DNA of 64,000 bases, taken from contig VDFB02262689.1 in the NCBI GenBank assembly GCA_007258455.2, positions 1-64,000 of the forward strand, given 5' to 3'. The stretch's first letter is position 1. Each line of letters starts with the position of its first letter. This document shows positions 45,908-60,044 of the stretch, one piece after another. The stretch is from Sequoia sempervirens (taxonomy: Eukaryota > Streptophyta > Pinopsida > Cupressales > Cupressaceae). The notes under the pieces were generated by a model, which was given only the letters and a program-made list of their open reading frames with translations, was not told the DNA's origin and searched no databases. Made by a program: the position numbers and the translations under genes.

Positions 45908-47395
45908 ATGGAAGAAACTGAAGTTGGGAAAAGTACTAAGCCTTAGCTTGACGATAAATATTTTCAGCGAGCCTTTCTTGACATGAAGGCTATGGTAGAA
46001 GAGCTTTATGTGAAAAAGAAGAAGCGCGAAAAGGGAGATTCTTCGAAGCAAGAAAAGAAGGAAGATCGAATGGACAAAGAAGGAAACGCTCCAAAAACTC
46101 CATCTCCTCCATCTTCCCCTTCTTCTTCTTCTACTACTATTGTTAATCCTTTCAACAGCAAGTCTAAGCCTATTATTAAACTGGATGTAAAATTCAAATT
46201 TCCTAAGTACTGTGGGGAGTTAAATGCTGAAAAGTTAGATGATTGGATCCAACAGGTAGAAGTGTATTGTAGGATTCAAGGCCTAGCAGAAGATGCTTCT
46301 AGGATCTAGTTCTCCACTCTCCAGTTGGGAGGTACAACTCTCACCTAGTGGGGGAGTAGGACTCGGGACGAAATTGCTCACCATGGTAAGGTTAATATGA
46401 CTTGGATGGAATTTATTGTTGCCCTTAAAAAGTAGTTTTATCCTCTAGATTATATGAAACAATTAACAATGAATTGGCAAACCTTTAGGCAAGGTAAGGG
46501 TTATTCTGTCCAAGATTACACCCATGAGTTTAGAAAATGGGCTATTGCTTTAAATGTTCTATTGTATACTCAATATACAATACTTAAGTACATAGGTGGT
46601 TTGCATTCTTACCTAAGACATACTATTCTAATGTTGATTCCTAGTAATCTGGATGAAGTGTTAGTCCAAGTCACTCATTTAGAGTCAAGGGGTAAGAACA
46701 CTTTCAATGATAATTTCTCAAACAAACCATCTAAGTCTGAGGGGAAGTCTAAGGGTAAAGACAAAGATAAAGATAAAGGCAAAAGGAAGAAGACAACTAC
46801 AATTAAGAAGGAGGGTGATAAGCCCACATGCTCCCATTGCAAGAAAGAGGGGCGTAATGATTCAAAGTGCTAGAAGTTGCATCTAGAATTAAGGTTCAAA
46901 AGATACAAAGGCAATAAGGACAAGCAAAAGACTGTTGTAGTGATTCAACAAGATCTTGGATCCAACTCTAGAGATGAAACACAGATTGTTGTTGTTGAGG
47001 TCCAAGGTAAAGGGAATGGTATAATTCTCTCTTTTGATGCAAATTTATCTAATGCAAATGCAAGTACAAGTAAAGTATCTACTCCTCCTAAAGCTAATAA
47101 ACAATGGAATGAATTGTTTCATATTCGTCTTGTAACTAAGCACACTAAGATTGACACAATATTTGATACGGGTTCTCAATTCAACTAAATATCTGATGAG
47201 GTGGTAAAGAAACTTAATTTAACTACAAAACCTCATCCAAAGCCATATCCGCTTGGATGGATTTTCAATGATGCTCAACTGCAGGTAACGAAACAATGTA
47301 AATTGAGATTTGCTATCACTACAAACTTTTTTGATGGGGTAGAGGTAGATGTTGTTCCTTTGGATATTTGTGGGCTGTTGTGTTAGGGAGTCCTT
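45908..47395 (+). pseudogene. Family G gag and protease, uninterrupted
   Basis: The ATG at 45908 starts MEETEVGKSTKP. The gag domain spans about 46190-46640 (LDDWIQQVEVYCRIQGL, QTFRQGKGYSVQDYTHEFRK). A Lys-rich linker follows, then a zinc knuckle CSHCKKEGRNDSKC (46829-46870) whose metal-binding His is Arg. The protease loop IFDTGSQFN (about 47160) keeps D-T-G. A stop follows the knuckle, another lies inside protease, and LDICG comes before a terminal stop near 47383. It shows the sites later hit by copia (after HEF) and element C (within the Lys-rich linker) in the other copies. Confidence 0.88.
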
Positions 47396-47714
47396 ATATG
47401 TATGACAAAAAAAAATCTTTTATAGGGGGGAGAATAAGTATCATCTTTTTAAGGATGGGATAAAATACATTGTACGTGCACACAAAGTTAAGACTAATCT
47501 TGCACTAGTTAATGTTGATCAAATGAAAAGGTTGGTCAATTCTAGTAAGAACTTTTATTAATGTTTGTAAAATCCAAAGAGGATGAAAAAGATGAAGCAT
47601 TTAAGGGGTGTGATCCAGAGTGTAAAATAGAGATGGTCAAAATAGTTTATGCTTATGATGACTTATTTCAGGATCCAGAGGGTTTCCACCTAAGAGAGAG
47701 ATACAACATGAAAT

Positions 47715-49033
47715 CCAGTTGTAGCAAGATGTGCCTCTTCCAAACATTAGCATGTACCGTTTATCAGTTTGCAAAATGAAGAAATCAAAAAGCAAGTTGA
47801 GGAGTTGGTTGAAAAAGGAGTCATCTATCCTAGGACATCTCCTTGTGGTTCTCCAATTGTGTTGGTTCCAAAGAAGGATGGGTCTTGGAGAATGCACATC
47901 GACTATTGAGCATTAAACAAGATAACGGTAAAGAACAAGTATCCTCTTCCCCGAATTGATGATTTACTTCATCAATTAAAACATGCAATTTATTTCACTA
48001 AGTTAGAGTTGTGTAGCAGATATCATCAGATAAGAATTGCATAAGATGACATTTGGAAAACTGCATTTAAGTCAAAACAGGGACTGTTCAAGTGGTTGGT
48101 ATGCCCTTTGGGCTTTGCAATGCACCAACTACACTTGTGAGAGTCATGAATGATGTCTTTCATCCTTTTATTGATGATTTTGTCATAATCTATTTAGATG
48201 ATATTATTGTATTCAGTGAAACTTGGGACGATCATGTAAGTCATGTAAAGAAAGTTTTTGATGTATTGAGAAAAGAAAAACTCTTTGTAAAGATGTCTAA
48301 ATGTGAATTCACTAAGACATACTTAGTGTACTTAGGCTATGTCATAGGTGGTGGTAAATTGAAAGTAGACCCTGCAAAGGTCGAAGTTATTGTACAATGG
48401 CCTAAGCAAAGTATAGTCACTGAAGTCAGAAGTTTCTTAGGTGCAATCCAGTACTGGAGAAAGTTCATTGCAAACTTCTCCTACATTGCATCACCATTGC
48501 ACACATTGACCAGTATTAAGAAAACTTTTCAGTGTGGAGGTCCACAACAAAAGGCCTTCAACACTTTAAAGGAAAATTTGAGCACAACACCAGTTCTAGC
48601 TTTACCATATTTACATAAATCGTTCGAGATCAAGACAAATGCGAGTGAATTTTCCATGGGAGCAGTGCTAATGCAAGGAGGTAAACCAATCTTCTATCAC
48701 TCTGAAACCTTTACATGTGTAGTAATTAACTATCCTACTTATGATAAGGAACTTTATGCATTAGTTCAAAGTGTTAAAAAATGGAAACACTACTTAATGG
48801 GGAAAGAAACTGTAATCCACATTGATCACCAACCACTTCAGTACTTGCGCTCACAGTCCAAGTTGCAATAAAGTAGGCACTTTAGGTGGATGGGTTATCT
48901 TCAACACTTTCATTTGGTAATTAAGTAGAAGAAAGATGTCTATAACAAAGTAGCAGATATGTTGTCTAGGCCTCCTGTTATGAATGCTTTGATTATCCTT
49001 AAAGGTAGTTCCATGGTACATGAAATTTTTTAG
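47715..49033 (+). pseudogene. Family G reverse transcriptase and RNase H, full copy
   Basis: Same domains as at 1-1325 but with a longer open stretch: 48092-48871 reads from MPFGLCNAP through the active site YLDDIIVFS (YLDD at 48191-48202) to RNase H HIDHQPLQYL without a stop. The first RNase H acid is again Asn (KTNASEFSMG). Upstream fingers are broken by a frameshift near 47775 and stops at about 47907 and 48042. Confidence 0.92.
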
Positions 49034-50463
49034 GAACAATATGCTAATGATGAAGAATTTAAGGAAATCTATTCAACTCTAATTGCAGGCAAACATGTAG
49101 GAGAGAAAGATTACTATGTGAAGGATAAATTTTTGTATCACTTGGGAAAGTTATCTATTCTAAAAGATGAAGCACAGGTAATCAGAGAAGCACACACCTC
49201 ATTAGTTACAGGACTTTTTAGGGTAAGCAAGACAATCACTTAGCTGCAGAAGTATTGTTACTGGCCTCGTATGCAAGAAATTGTAACTAAGTATATTAGA
49301 GGTTGTGTCAAGTGTGCAACAAGTAAACCTAGTAACATAAAATTGGGGTTGTACACACCTCTAGCTTTACCATCCCATCCATGGGAAAGTGTTTCAATGG
49401 ATTTTGTTGGGGGGTTACCTATGTCTATGAAGGGACATAATTACTTGTTTGTAGTAGTTGATCAGTTTAGCAAAATGTGTATCTTAATGCCTTGTAAAAA
49501 ATAGGTCACTACTGACCTAACAACTCAGATGTACTTTCAATTTGTATGGGTTCATTTTGGGTTACCTACTTCTATTGTATCAGATCGAGATTCTCAATTC
49601 CTAGGGGAATTTTTGTCAGCTTTGTGCAAACTCATGGACACCAAACTGAAGAAGAGTACATCCTTCCATCCGCAGATGGACAGACAGACACAGGTAGTAA
49701 AAAAGATAGTTGTGCATCTACTCAAAGGTTACTGTAGAAAACTCCTAAGTTGTGGGATGAGAGTCTTCATTATGTGCAGCATGCTTACAACCATGCGCAC
49801 ACTCTTCTACAAAGAGGTCTCCTTTTAAGACTTACTTCGGTTATGTGCCTAAAACATCAATGGATTTTTTTTTTGGGAAAGATGATGTTGATGATGGATG
49901 CCATGATGTAGAGAAGGATTTTGAAGTTCATCCTAAAAATATAAGCAATCCACCAGGCAGTGGAAGCACAGTTGAAGCAGAGCCAAGCAAAATAAAAGGC
50001 TTGCCATGATAAGCATCGCAGTGATCACCATTTCCAGGTTGGAGACAGATTTTGGTTATATATCAACAAGGAAAGAATGCAAGGTGAAGGAAGGAATCTC
50101 AAGCCGATCTGATATGGTCCCTTTGAGATCTTGGAAAAGATTGGAACCAACGCCTTCTACCTTAATCTTCCTCCATACATGCACATTTATTTAGTTGTCA
50201 ATGTTGAGAATCTGAAGTTGTACGAGCCTCCAATAATATTGGATGAAGGCATAGACATTTAGGTTCCATCAGTTGATGATCTTTCACCAGAGTACATGTC
50301 AAAATTGCAATAGGATGTCATCTTAGATAGGAAAGTCAGAACTTCATGAAGAGGCGCAATTGAATACCTCAGAGTGGGACTGAAGGGGATGAATCCAAAC
50401 AAGGAAAAATGGACGGAGATTGGTAAAGTGATGGAGCTTTATCCTCACGTGATTTATGAGTAA
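49034..50463 (+). pseudogene. Family G integrase, full copy
   Basis: Zinc region GCVKCATSK, catalytic MDFVGGLP and SDRDSQF, then RQTQVVKK with Gln for Glu as in copy 1. The GPY/F module and chromodomain-like tail end at a stop (50461-50463). Copy 2 lacks one base near 49797 relative to copy 1. Confidence 0.88.
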
Positions 50464-50504
50464 TCAAGCTTTCAGAGGTCCAAAAGCTCTCTAGTGGGGA
50501 GGAC

Positions 50505-52085
50505 TGATCTAGGGGATACTTTTTTAGTGAAAATTGAAGTGTCCCCAATGCTCCAGAATTCATCACCATTAGAAAGAGCTTAGAATCCTGATTCCAACGC
50601 AACTTGAATGGAGTTGAAAGGAGCTTGTATGCTCAAGTTATGGTCAGCCAAACTAGTACTTAAGGCCATCAAAAAAGTGAAAAAAATGGTCAACTTAGAA
50701 TCGGTCGAAATCAATACCAAGTCAAAGAGCTCGTCGATACCTTTCCAATGACGTTCTTTTCATCAAATTTTGAGCTCGTACGTGCTAGTTACTCCAAGTC
50801 AAAGGTTGTGGGTACTAAGGTTGACCAGCTGTACAGGCGATGACGTCAACATGACGCTAGAATGCTAACGTGGAATTCAGTACTATGGAAAACAAGGTGG
50901 ACCAATCACATGCTAACACATGGCAGGTCGTATGTTTGTACAGATGACGTGCCAAGTACAGGTGGCAGCTATGTGGACTCCATACGATGACGTGTCTTTG
51001 ACATGGCAGATGATGTGTCTTTGTGGATGAATTAGAGGTCACCACGTGGCCCTATCACAGGGCGCCATGTGGAGCCCCCTCACTTCTCTTCCCCTCCTGC
51101 GGACTATTCCACTGATTGGTAAAAGATATGGTGGGGGTCGAATCCCCCACCTCACGTTTCAAAACCATCCGACCAACTGTTGCACCGCGCGAATCGCGCT
51201 TTACCATACATGGCGATGGGTTTGTTTTGTTGAGTAAATCATCTAATTTTAGTTTAAAAATAAATGGTGGCGGGGGTCAACCTCCCAACCACCCCACCAC
51301 CAAAATGGCTAACTACCAACAAACCACCAAATGCCTTTGAAGTCATGTAGGCATTGGCTTCTTTTAAAGAAGATTTAAAAACCAAATCTCCCCAATTTTG
51401 AATATTTACCCCTTTTTAAGAATAACAAATTTAATCCCTAATAAGAGAAGATTAAAATAAATCTCCTGAAGCTTGAATAGGAGAATATTATAGGGCCTAA
51501 ATAATATTAAAATTATATTGAGGAAATTTTTCATGATTATTATGTAAAAAGGGAGGATTTTTGAGATTCACATGTAATTTTGGGAGATTTGTAAATATTC
51601 TATGTTGTATTTGGGAGATTTTATTGTAAAATAAGGGGATATGTTTGTTTCCCAAGATCATTCAGTTTTAGGCCAAATTAGGCCAATTTTTTGTATAAGA
51701 AGGGGTGAAAATGGGAGAGTTAGGCAAGCATGTCTTGTGAAGGAGAGAATGCTCAAAATAATTTGATGCCATTTCTGTACACCGGAGGAATGTTATGTCA
51801 TTGTGCTAGAAGGGAATAGCTTTGAGCAATTATAATTCTGATTTTGGAGCATAATCGGATTGGTCGCTCTGTTGGAGAGGGACCCAGAGACGTAGCCTTT
51901 TGGTGAACTTTATTATCAATTGTGTTGTTTCTTCTATCTCCTCTCTCTTTCTTTTTGTTCATCAGCTTTATTATGCCATATTCATTTAAGAATTTCTATT
52001 GTGTTAATTCATTCTTAAAGCTTGAATCAATCATTGTAATAGTTAAGCATTCAATAGCAATTTTCATAGATCCTATTTAAAATCA
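50505..52085 (+). repeat. Family G LTR (L3), copy 2 of L1, shared
   Basis: TGATCTAGG...AAAATCA at offset 47708 from L1. It keeps TGACGTCA (50841-50848), the G-box (51043-51048) and the minus-strand tRNA-like stretch (51128-51208). It acts as 3' LTR of 44214-52085 and as 5' LTR of the next G internal region. Confidence 0.93.
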
Positions 52086-52089
52086 AGTT

Positions 52090-52101
52090 TGGTATCAGAG
52101 C
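52090..52101 (+). other. Primer binding site after L3
   Basis: TGGTATCAGAGC, an exact initiator Met type site. It shows that a second G internal region begins directly after the shared LTR. Confidence 0.88.
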
Positions 52102-52215
52102 TTTGTGTGACTAGTATTGCAGAAGTGGATGCTAATACATTCCAAGAAATAACAAGGTGAAGGCGAGCTAGAAGAAGAAAATCCTAAGATCAGCAAACGA
52201 AGGACTTTGCCAAAG

Positions 52216-52856
52216 ATGGAAGAAACTAAAGTTGGGAAAAGTACTAAGCCTGAGCTTGATGATAAGTCTTTTCAGTGAGTCTTTCTTGACATGAAGGCTA
52301 TGGTGGAAGAGCTTTATGTGAAAAAAAAGCATGACAAGGGAGATTCTTTGAAGTGAGAAAAGAAGGAAGATCAGAAGGACAAAGAAGGAAAAGCTCCAGA
52401 AACTCCATGTCCTCCATCTTCCAATTCTTCTCCATCTTCCCCTTCTTCTTCTTCTACTACTATTGTCAATCCTTTCAAGAGCAAGTCTAAGCCTATTATT
52501 AAATTGGATGTAAAATTTGAATTACTTAAGTACTGTGGGGAGTTAAATTCCAAAAATTTAGATGATTGGATCCAGTAGGTAGAAGTGTATTGTAGGATTC
52601 AAGGCCTAGCAGAAGATGCTTCTAGAATCTAGTTAACCACTCTCTGATTGGGAGATACAACTCTCACCTAGTGGGAGAGTAGTACTTGGGAGTAAATTGC
52701 TCGCCATGGTAAGGTTAATATGACTTGGATGGAATTTGTTACTGCCCTTAAAAAGTAGTTTTATCCTTTAGGTTATATGCAGCAATTAACAATGAATCAG
52801 CAAACCTTTAGGCAAGGTAAGGGTCAGTCTGTCCAAGATTACACCAATGAGTTTAG
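52216..52856 (+). pseudogene. Family G gag, N-terminal part, copy 2
   Basis: Counterpart of 4508-5148, cut by copia at 52857. It keeps Glu where copy 1 has a stop in KAPxTPCPPS (cag/tag-type difference at about 52399) but shares most other stops. Confidence 0.85.
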
Positions 52857-54056
52857 TGTTGGCAACACAAGGGGAGACAACTGAGTGGGGGGGGTGAATC
52901 AGTTGTCACATTAATTTAAAATTATTAAACTTATTCTCAGACCTAATTAATAACCATGAAAGCATAAATGATCAACACATCATAAACACACATAACACCA
53001 AGATTTTTTACGTGGAAACCTTGTTAGGGGAAAAACCACAGTGGAGGTCAGTCCACAAGATTATACCTTGTAAAAAGTATAAAGAATAATAAATGGGGAA
53101 TGCACATGCATTCAAGCACACTACCTAGAGCTCACTGCTCAATTACAACAAGGCTTACTGCCAAAGGAAGACACATTGTCTTACAGAAACATTTGGATTA
53201 CATCCATAGGATTTTGAATTGAGAAAATAGCATCTGCTAATGGTTGATTACAGTTTTTCACTCTTCTCACTCTTCTTCACACTTGCTTCTGCCTTCAAAT
53301 GATTAGGACACATCTCATACACACACATGCCTTCAAAAGGAATAAAAAATCGCTTATATATATCTACAACAAGAGATTACATTGCTACATGTCAGCTTCA
53401 ACAAAATAATAAAACATATGAAAATTGTTGGCCCAAAATAATAAATAATTTTTAATGTGAATCAACCAATATCAGCCACAACATAATGAAGACCCAAAAC
53501 AAAATCCTTTAACATGAAACACCTTAAAAAATTATTCTACGAACATCCACAACACGCTACCATCACCTTGTTGGCCATGAACATGAAAAACATGAACATG
53601 CAAGAGAAAATCACCAATCGCGAGCACAACGATCAATGCAGACATGCAACATAGATAGAGCATGATCTAGAAACATCCAAAAACATCATGAATCACAAGA
53701 GAAGAATCCACAACAACTAAACTTACTAGAATCACATCATCTTCATTCAGGAACACCAATTGAAGCAACAAAAGAACTGTCAAAACACAACTACTCATAA
53801 CTCGATCAAATCTTCATGAAAATATCTGAAACTTAACATGGATAAACTAGATAAACTTGAAAACAAACCCTTTAGTCCACAAGCTCTAATCATCAACATA
53901 ATGAGCTAACCAACATATTGAACTTCACTGCATTACTGACAACCTACAACTTATTCCATTACAATTTTCTGAATATCCTCGGCATATACAGCCTTAAAGA
54001 CATTAATGCCAATAGTGTTGACATCAATGACAACCACATATCATAAACATCCAACA
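52857..54056 (-). repeat. Copia 3' LTR, copy 2
   Basis: TGTTGG...CCAACA. It is closer to 5149-6348 than to its own partner at 58559, as expected if duplication came after LTR divergence. Confidence 0.93.
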
Positions 54057-54362
54057 ATATACCCCTTTGGCATTGATGGCAATACATGATTGTGAAAAAC
54101 ACCATCAACGCAACTATCTCTTAGCACTTTCTCCCCCTTAGATTCTAACTCTATTCTCCTCAACTCTTTCACATGACTCTTCTTCCCGCAAAGATTTTCA
54201 CATGAATCTTCTCCCCCTTTGACATCAATGACAAAGATCTCTTTTCTCCACACAAGCTCTGAACCATATATCTGAACATTTGACTACTCCCCCTGAGTAG
54301 CAGCCACCACAACATCAATCTGGATCAAGATATGACGGTGAAATGCATGGACTAATGCAAGT

Positions 54363-56026
54363 CAATGCATCTTAGCTTTGATTGGGAGGGGTAATCACCC
54401 CTAGCTTCCTTTTGAGATACTTAGAAGTATCCTTGGCAATAGCTTGGTAAAGATATCTGCAATTTGTTCCTTAGTGGGCACATACTCCAATCTGACTTCC
54501 TTTTCACTCACCTTCTCTAAAAAAGTGAAACTTGATAAATATATGCTTGTACTTTGAATGAAACACTAGATTCTTAGAAATGTTAATTGCACTTGAATTA
54601 TCATAGAATATAGCAATAGGTTCATCATACACAACTCTATTGTCTTTCAACATCTACTTCATCCACAATACTTGAGTACAATTGTTAGTAACAACAATGT
54701 ATTCTACCTCTGCAGTAGATAAAGAAATGGCATTATGCTTCTTACTTAACCATGAAATCAAATTATTTCCCAATAAAAATGCACCACCATGAGTACTCTT
54801 TCTATCATTCACATATCTTACCCAATCATCATCAGTAAAGGCACTCCAAGTAAGGTTATCATCTCTAGGATACCATAGGCCAAAATCAACTATCCCCTTC
54901 AAGTATCTAAAAATCCTCTTCACAACAATCACATGAGATTCCTTAGGATTAGCTTGAAATCTTGCAATAATGCATACAACATTCATGATATTAGGTCTAG
55001 TTTGAGTAAAATAGAGCAATCCACCAATCATCTATTTGTATCTAGTTTGATTTGCTTGTCGGGAATCATCATCTTGTGTCAACTTACATCCAGTCACCAT
55101 AGGTGCACCAACTAGCTTTGAATCTTCCATACCAAACTTCTTTAGCAATTCTTTCACATACTTGGACTCAGATATAAATATCCCTTTATCTAGCTGAGTA
55201 ATTTGCAATCCCAAAAATAATTTCATCTCTCCAATCATAGACATCTCAAACTCACTCTACATATCATCAGCAAACTACATGCACAAACCATAATCTCCTC
55301 CAAAAATGATATCATCAACAAAGCATTCAACAAAAAAATCTTTATCATGATCAATATTGAAATACATATTACTATCAGCAGTACCATTATTAAATCCAAG
55401 CTTCAACAAATACTTGTCCAATCTAGCATACCATATTCTAGGGGATTGCTTGAGTCCATACAGTGCTTTCTTCAACCAACAAACCATATCTCCCTGGTCA
55501 GTCAATTGAAATCCATCAGGTTGCTCAACATACACTTCTTCTAGTTCACCATTTAGAAATGTTGACTTCATATCCATCTGATAAACCTTGTAGTTTTTGA
55601 AAGCATCATAAGCAAGAAATAGTCTCACAGCTTCAATCCTAGCAATAGGGGCAAAAATTTCTTCAAGTCAATTCCTTCCATCTGAGATAATCCTTTACAC
55701 GCAAGTCTTGTTTTGTTTCTAACAACTTTGCCTTGCTCATTCAGTTTGTTTCTAAAGACCCATTTAGTTCCAATTACATTTTTGTCCTTAGGTCTAGGAA
55801 CAAGAATCCATGTATCATTCTTCTCAATCTACAGTAGTTCCTCTTTCATTGCTTCAACCCAATGTTCATCTTTGCATGCTTCATTCGCACTATTAGGCTC
55901 AGTCTTTGAAATCAAATAATATTCTTCTATAAGTTTTCTCCTAGTTTGAACACCTTTGTTCTTATCACCTATGATTTGATATTCTGAATGATTTAGTCTT
56001 ACATACCTTGGAGTCTTAGGATGTTC
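54363..56026 (-). pseudogene. Copia reverse transcriptase and RNase H, copy 2
   Basis: Same blocks as copy 1. [15 protein letters not shown] lacks the extra Glu. [15 protein letters not shown] has the usual Arg where copy 1 has Ile. The active site FVDDIIFGG is kept. RNase H reads DRKSTHGGAF and STAEVEYIVV, closer to the family pattern (DRKST, SxAEAEY) than copy 1. Stops remain near 55629, 55272 and 55032. Confidence 0.88.
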
Positions 56027-57207
56027 TTAAACTTCAGGCTCTTGTGATCTCTCTTTTGCACTTTCACTAGTTCCTTCCTCTTGATTTTCTTGATTCACCG
56101 GAATGATTTGGACTTGATTTGAAGTTTGAACTTTCTTTCCTTTATTTGAACTATCATTCTGATCATCTAAATCATATCCATAGGTTCTGGATGGTCTAAC
56201 TATGTCTTCATCAACCTTGAAATTTGTACTTTCAACCATTTTCCTCAATCTCTTATTGTAGCACCGGTAGGTCTTTCTTTTAGTAGAGTAACCAAGAAAG
56301 ATTCCTTCATCACTCCTACCATCAAACTTTCCTATATCTTCATCTCTTTTGATATAACATTTACTCCCAAAGATTTTGAAATATCTAACAGTAGGTTTAT
56401 GACCATACCATAGCTCATAAGGAGTCTTACCAATATCACCTTTGATTTTTACCCAGTTGAGAGTGTAAACAATAGTACTCATAGCTTCTCTCCACTAGAT
56501 ATGGGGAACATTTCCTTCCAGCATCATAGTTCTATTAGCTTCTTCAATTGTCATGTTCTTCCTTTCCACAACTCCATTTTGTTGAGGGGTCCACGGTGCA
56601 AATAATTGTCTCTTTATCCCATGTTCTTCACAAAAATAATTAAACTCACTAGAAGTGAATTCACCACCTCTATCTGATCTTAGACATTTAATCTTCAGAC
56701 CTATCTTTGTCTCAACCATAGCCTTAAAAATCTTGAACTTCTCTAGAGCTTCAGATTTCTCCCTTAAGAGAGTAACCCACATCATTTCAGAATAATCATC
56801 TATAAGTAACATGAAATGCTTGTATCCTTGTAAACTTCTGACTCTAGAAGGACCATACAAGTCAAAATGCACAAGCTCCAACAATTCATTTGAACAATGT
56901 TGTTTTCTCCGAAATTGAAACTCTAGTTTTCTTCCCTAACTGACATTCCTTGCATATAGCATTAGTAGGTTTTATCAACTTAGGAAGATCTCTCACAACC
57001 TAAGCATAACTTATCTTGATAATATTATCAAATTTTACAAGACACATTCTCCTATGCCACAACTTGCTTTCATCAACTTGAGCAATAAGACAACTTTTAC
57101 TAGCAGCGCTTAGGTGAAAGATATTACCTTTTGTTTTTGTACCTAATGCAATCACATTTCTGGAACTTTCCATCCTTTAGTTAAAGATTGTATCCCTTAT
57201 CTACCAT
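56027..57207 (-). pseudogene. Copia integrase, copy 2
   Basis: The catalytic acids are kept: VHFDLYGP, RSDRGGEF and NGVVERKN. A one-base insertion near 56913 shifts the frame between the zinc region and the core, a break absent from copy 1. The tail (56027-56482) ends at the same Ser/Glu-rich sequence. Confidence 0.87.
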
Positions 57208-58503
57208 CTATCCAACGCTTAAAAGATTATGCTTCAATCCTTCCACATATAGGACATCATCAGTATTATGCTTACCATCAAGAGAAATGCATCCTCTACC
57301 ACAGATTACACCTGCTTTGTCATCACCAAATCTTACAACACTGCCATCATACTTTTCCAAGATCACAAACTTACTTTTATCACCTATCATGTGATGAGAG
57401 CATCCACTCCCAATCACCCATTCATCTTTCTCTTCAACTCGAGCAGCTAGGGATTTCTCCACATTTGTACAATTAGCAGATTCAGTAGACACAAGATTAT
57501 TTTCCTTGATAGCAATAAATACCCATTCATCCTCACTTACATTCCCTTTATTAGATTCATCATCTTTCACACCTCCATCAGTAACATAATAACACTTCCT
57601 TTGAAATCTAGGCTTGTTATGTCTTGGCTTAGGAACTCTTTCCAGACACCTTGATGTAAAACGACCTATCTTATTGCAAGAAAAACATTTAATAGGCAAC
57701 TTCCCTTTATACTTACCTTCTCCTCTAGCTTCTCTCTTGACAATAAGTGCTTCAATCTCATCCAATTTTCTCTCTTCTTCTTCAATCTCTCTCATTTCCT
57801 CCTCATACTTGAATGTCTTTCTAGAAGAACTTTCACCCAGATCATATCTCTGTTTATCCCTTCCTGAGATAGTGGCCTTGAATACAGATTTTGTCTTAGG
57901 AAGAGCATCACCAAATTCACTCAACTCAAAAGTAGTAAGCTTACTAATCAACATATCTCTAGTCACATTTGTTACAGTTTGGAGCTCCTTAATAGCAATA
58001 GCTTTGACTTTGTATGCAGCAGGCATGTATTTGTTCACTTTAGCAACAATCTTTGATTCTTCCAATCATCCACCAATGCATATGATATCACACACAAGTT
58101 CATTCACTCTCTGCATGAAATAAGTAATGTTGTCATCATCACCCATTCTCAACATTTCATATTTCCCTTTTAGACTTTGCAACTTAGCAATCTTCACATT
58201 AGCATCACCTTCATACAAAGTTTCCAACTTTTTCTAGATCTCATAAGCAGTCATCAGATCCATAACATTTGTCATCTCAAAATCAGTCAGAGCACTCAAC
58301 AATGCTTCCTTAGCCCTGATATTGTATTCGACATCCTTGATCTTAGTAGCAGTAGAACGACCATTCTGTGGGATAACATACCTATTCCTTGTAATGTTCT
58401 AGTAGGGTTCACCAATGCATCTCATATGACACTCCATTCGATTCTTCCACAAAGAATAATTTGTTCCATCAAATCTCATACTATCCTTCTTATATGTTTC
58501 CAT
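57208..58503 (-). pseudogene. Copia gag and protease, copy 2
   Basis: The ATG at 58503 (METYKK in place of MATYKK). The stop that interrupts copy 1 near 10110 reads Arg here (SSSRKTFKYEEEM), giving an open frame 57208-58065. The zinc knuckle CFSCNKIGRFTSRC has Arg for the metal-binding His. Protease again shows VIGSGCSHHM with Gly for the catalytic Asp. Confidence 0.88.
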
Positions 58504-58558
58504 CTCGGATCACCTCAACCTATTAAACTTCTTCCAAGGAAAATGCTCTAATACCAAT

Positions 58559-59772
58559 TGTTGGCAACACAAGGGCAGACAACTGAGAGGGGAGGTGAAT
58601 CAATTGTCATAGAAATTTAAACATATTCTACTTATTCTCATATTTGATTAATAACCATGAAAGCATAAATTATCAACACATCAGAAACACAAATAACACC
58701 AAGATTTTTTAACGTGGATACCCTATTAGGGGAAAAACCACGGTGGAGGTCAATCTGCAAGATTATACCCTATTAAAAGTATAAAGAATAATAATTGGGG
58801 AATACACATGCATTTAGGCACACTACCTAGAGCTCACTGCTCAATTACAACAAGGCTTACTGCCCAAAGTAAGACACATTGTCTTACAAAAACATTCGGA
58901 TTACATCCACAGGAATTTGAATTGAGAAAATAGCATCTGCTAATTCCTAATTACAGTTATGGTTAAGCACATGAACACTTATTCACAATCTGTTTCTATC
59001 TTTGAATGATTGGGACATTATTTGCACATCTCATACACACGCATTCCTTCAAATGGAATAAATAATCACTTATATATATCTGCAACAAGAGATTACATCG
59101 CTACATGTCGGCTTCAACAAAATAATGAAACATATGCAAACTGTCAACCCAAAATAATAAATAATTTTCAATGTGAATCAACCAATGTCGGCCACAACAT
59201 AATGAAGACCCAAAACAAAATCCTCAAACACAAAACACCTTAAAAATATATTCTACAAAGATCCACAATATGCTACCATCACCTTGTCAACCATGAACAT
59301 GAAATACATGAATATACAAGAGAAAATCACCAATCACAAGCACAACGATCAATGCGAACATGCAACACAAATAGAGAATGATCTAGAAACATCCAAAAAC
59401 ATCATGAATCACTAGATAAGAATCCACAACAATTGAACTTACTAGAATCACATCATCTTCATTTAGGAACACCAACTGAAGCAACGAAAAAACTATCAGA
59501 ACACAACTGCTCATAACTCGATCAAATTTTCATGCGGATCTCTGAAACTTAACATGGATAAACTAGATAAACTTGACAACAAACCCTTTAGTCCACAACC
59601 TCTGGTCATCAACTTACTAAGATAACCAACAGACTGAACTTCACTGCATTACTGACAACCTGTAACTTATTCCATTACAATTTTCTCAATATCCTTGACA
59701 TATACAACCTTAAAGACATTAATTCCAATAGTGTTGACATCAATGAAAACCACATATCAGCAACATCCAACA
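58559..59772 (-). repeat. Copia 5' LTR, copy 2
   Basis: TGTTGG...CCAACA, counterpart of 10850-12063. Confidence 0.93.
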
Positions 59773-60044
59773 TTTATAAAATGGGATATTGCTTTAAATG
59801 TTCTATTGTATACTAAAGATACATTACTTAAGTACATAGGTGGTTTGCATTCTTACCTAAGACATACTATTCTAATGTTGAGTCCTAGTAATCTGGATGA
59901 AGTGTCAGTCCAAGCCACTCTTTTAGAGTCAAGGGGTAAGAACACTTTCAGTGATAATTTCTCAAAGAAACCATCTAATTCTGAGGGGAAGTCTAAGGGT
60001 AAAGACAAAGATAAAGATAAAGGCGAAGGGAAGAAGATAGCTAC
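59773..60044 (+). pseudogene. Family G gag, middle part, copy 2
   Basis: Counterpart of 12064-12335, between the copia and element C insertions; open throughout. Confidence 0.9.

Larger units (their letters stand above)
44214..52085 (+). mobile_element. Family G Ty3/gypsy element with both LTRs
   Basis: LTR, primer site, gag, protease, reverse transcriptase, RNase H, integrase, polypurine tract, LTR. It is uninterrupted by nested insertions and so serves as the reference for the broken copies. No target duplication can be tested on the right, because the 3' LTR runs directly into another G internal region. Its two LTRs differ markedly (about 13 differences in the first 90 bases), so they may come from different elements joined by recombination. 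Confidence 0.88.
52857..59772 (-). mobile_element. Ty1/copia element, copy 2
   Basis: Counterpart of 5149-12063 at the same gag position, with the same TTTAG/TTTAT flanks (52852-52856, 59773-59777). It is not an independent insertion; it was duplicated with its surroundings. Confidence 0.95.
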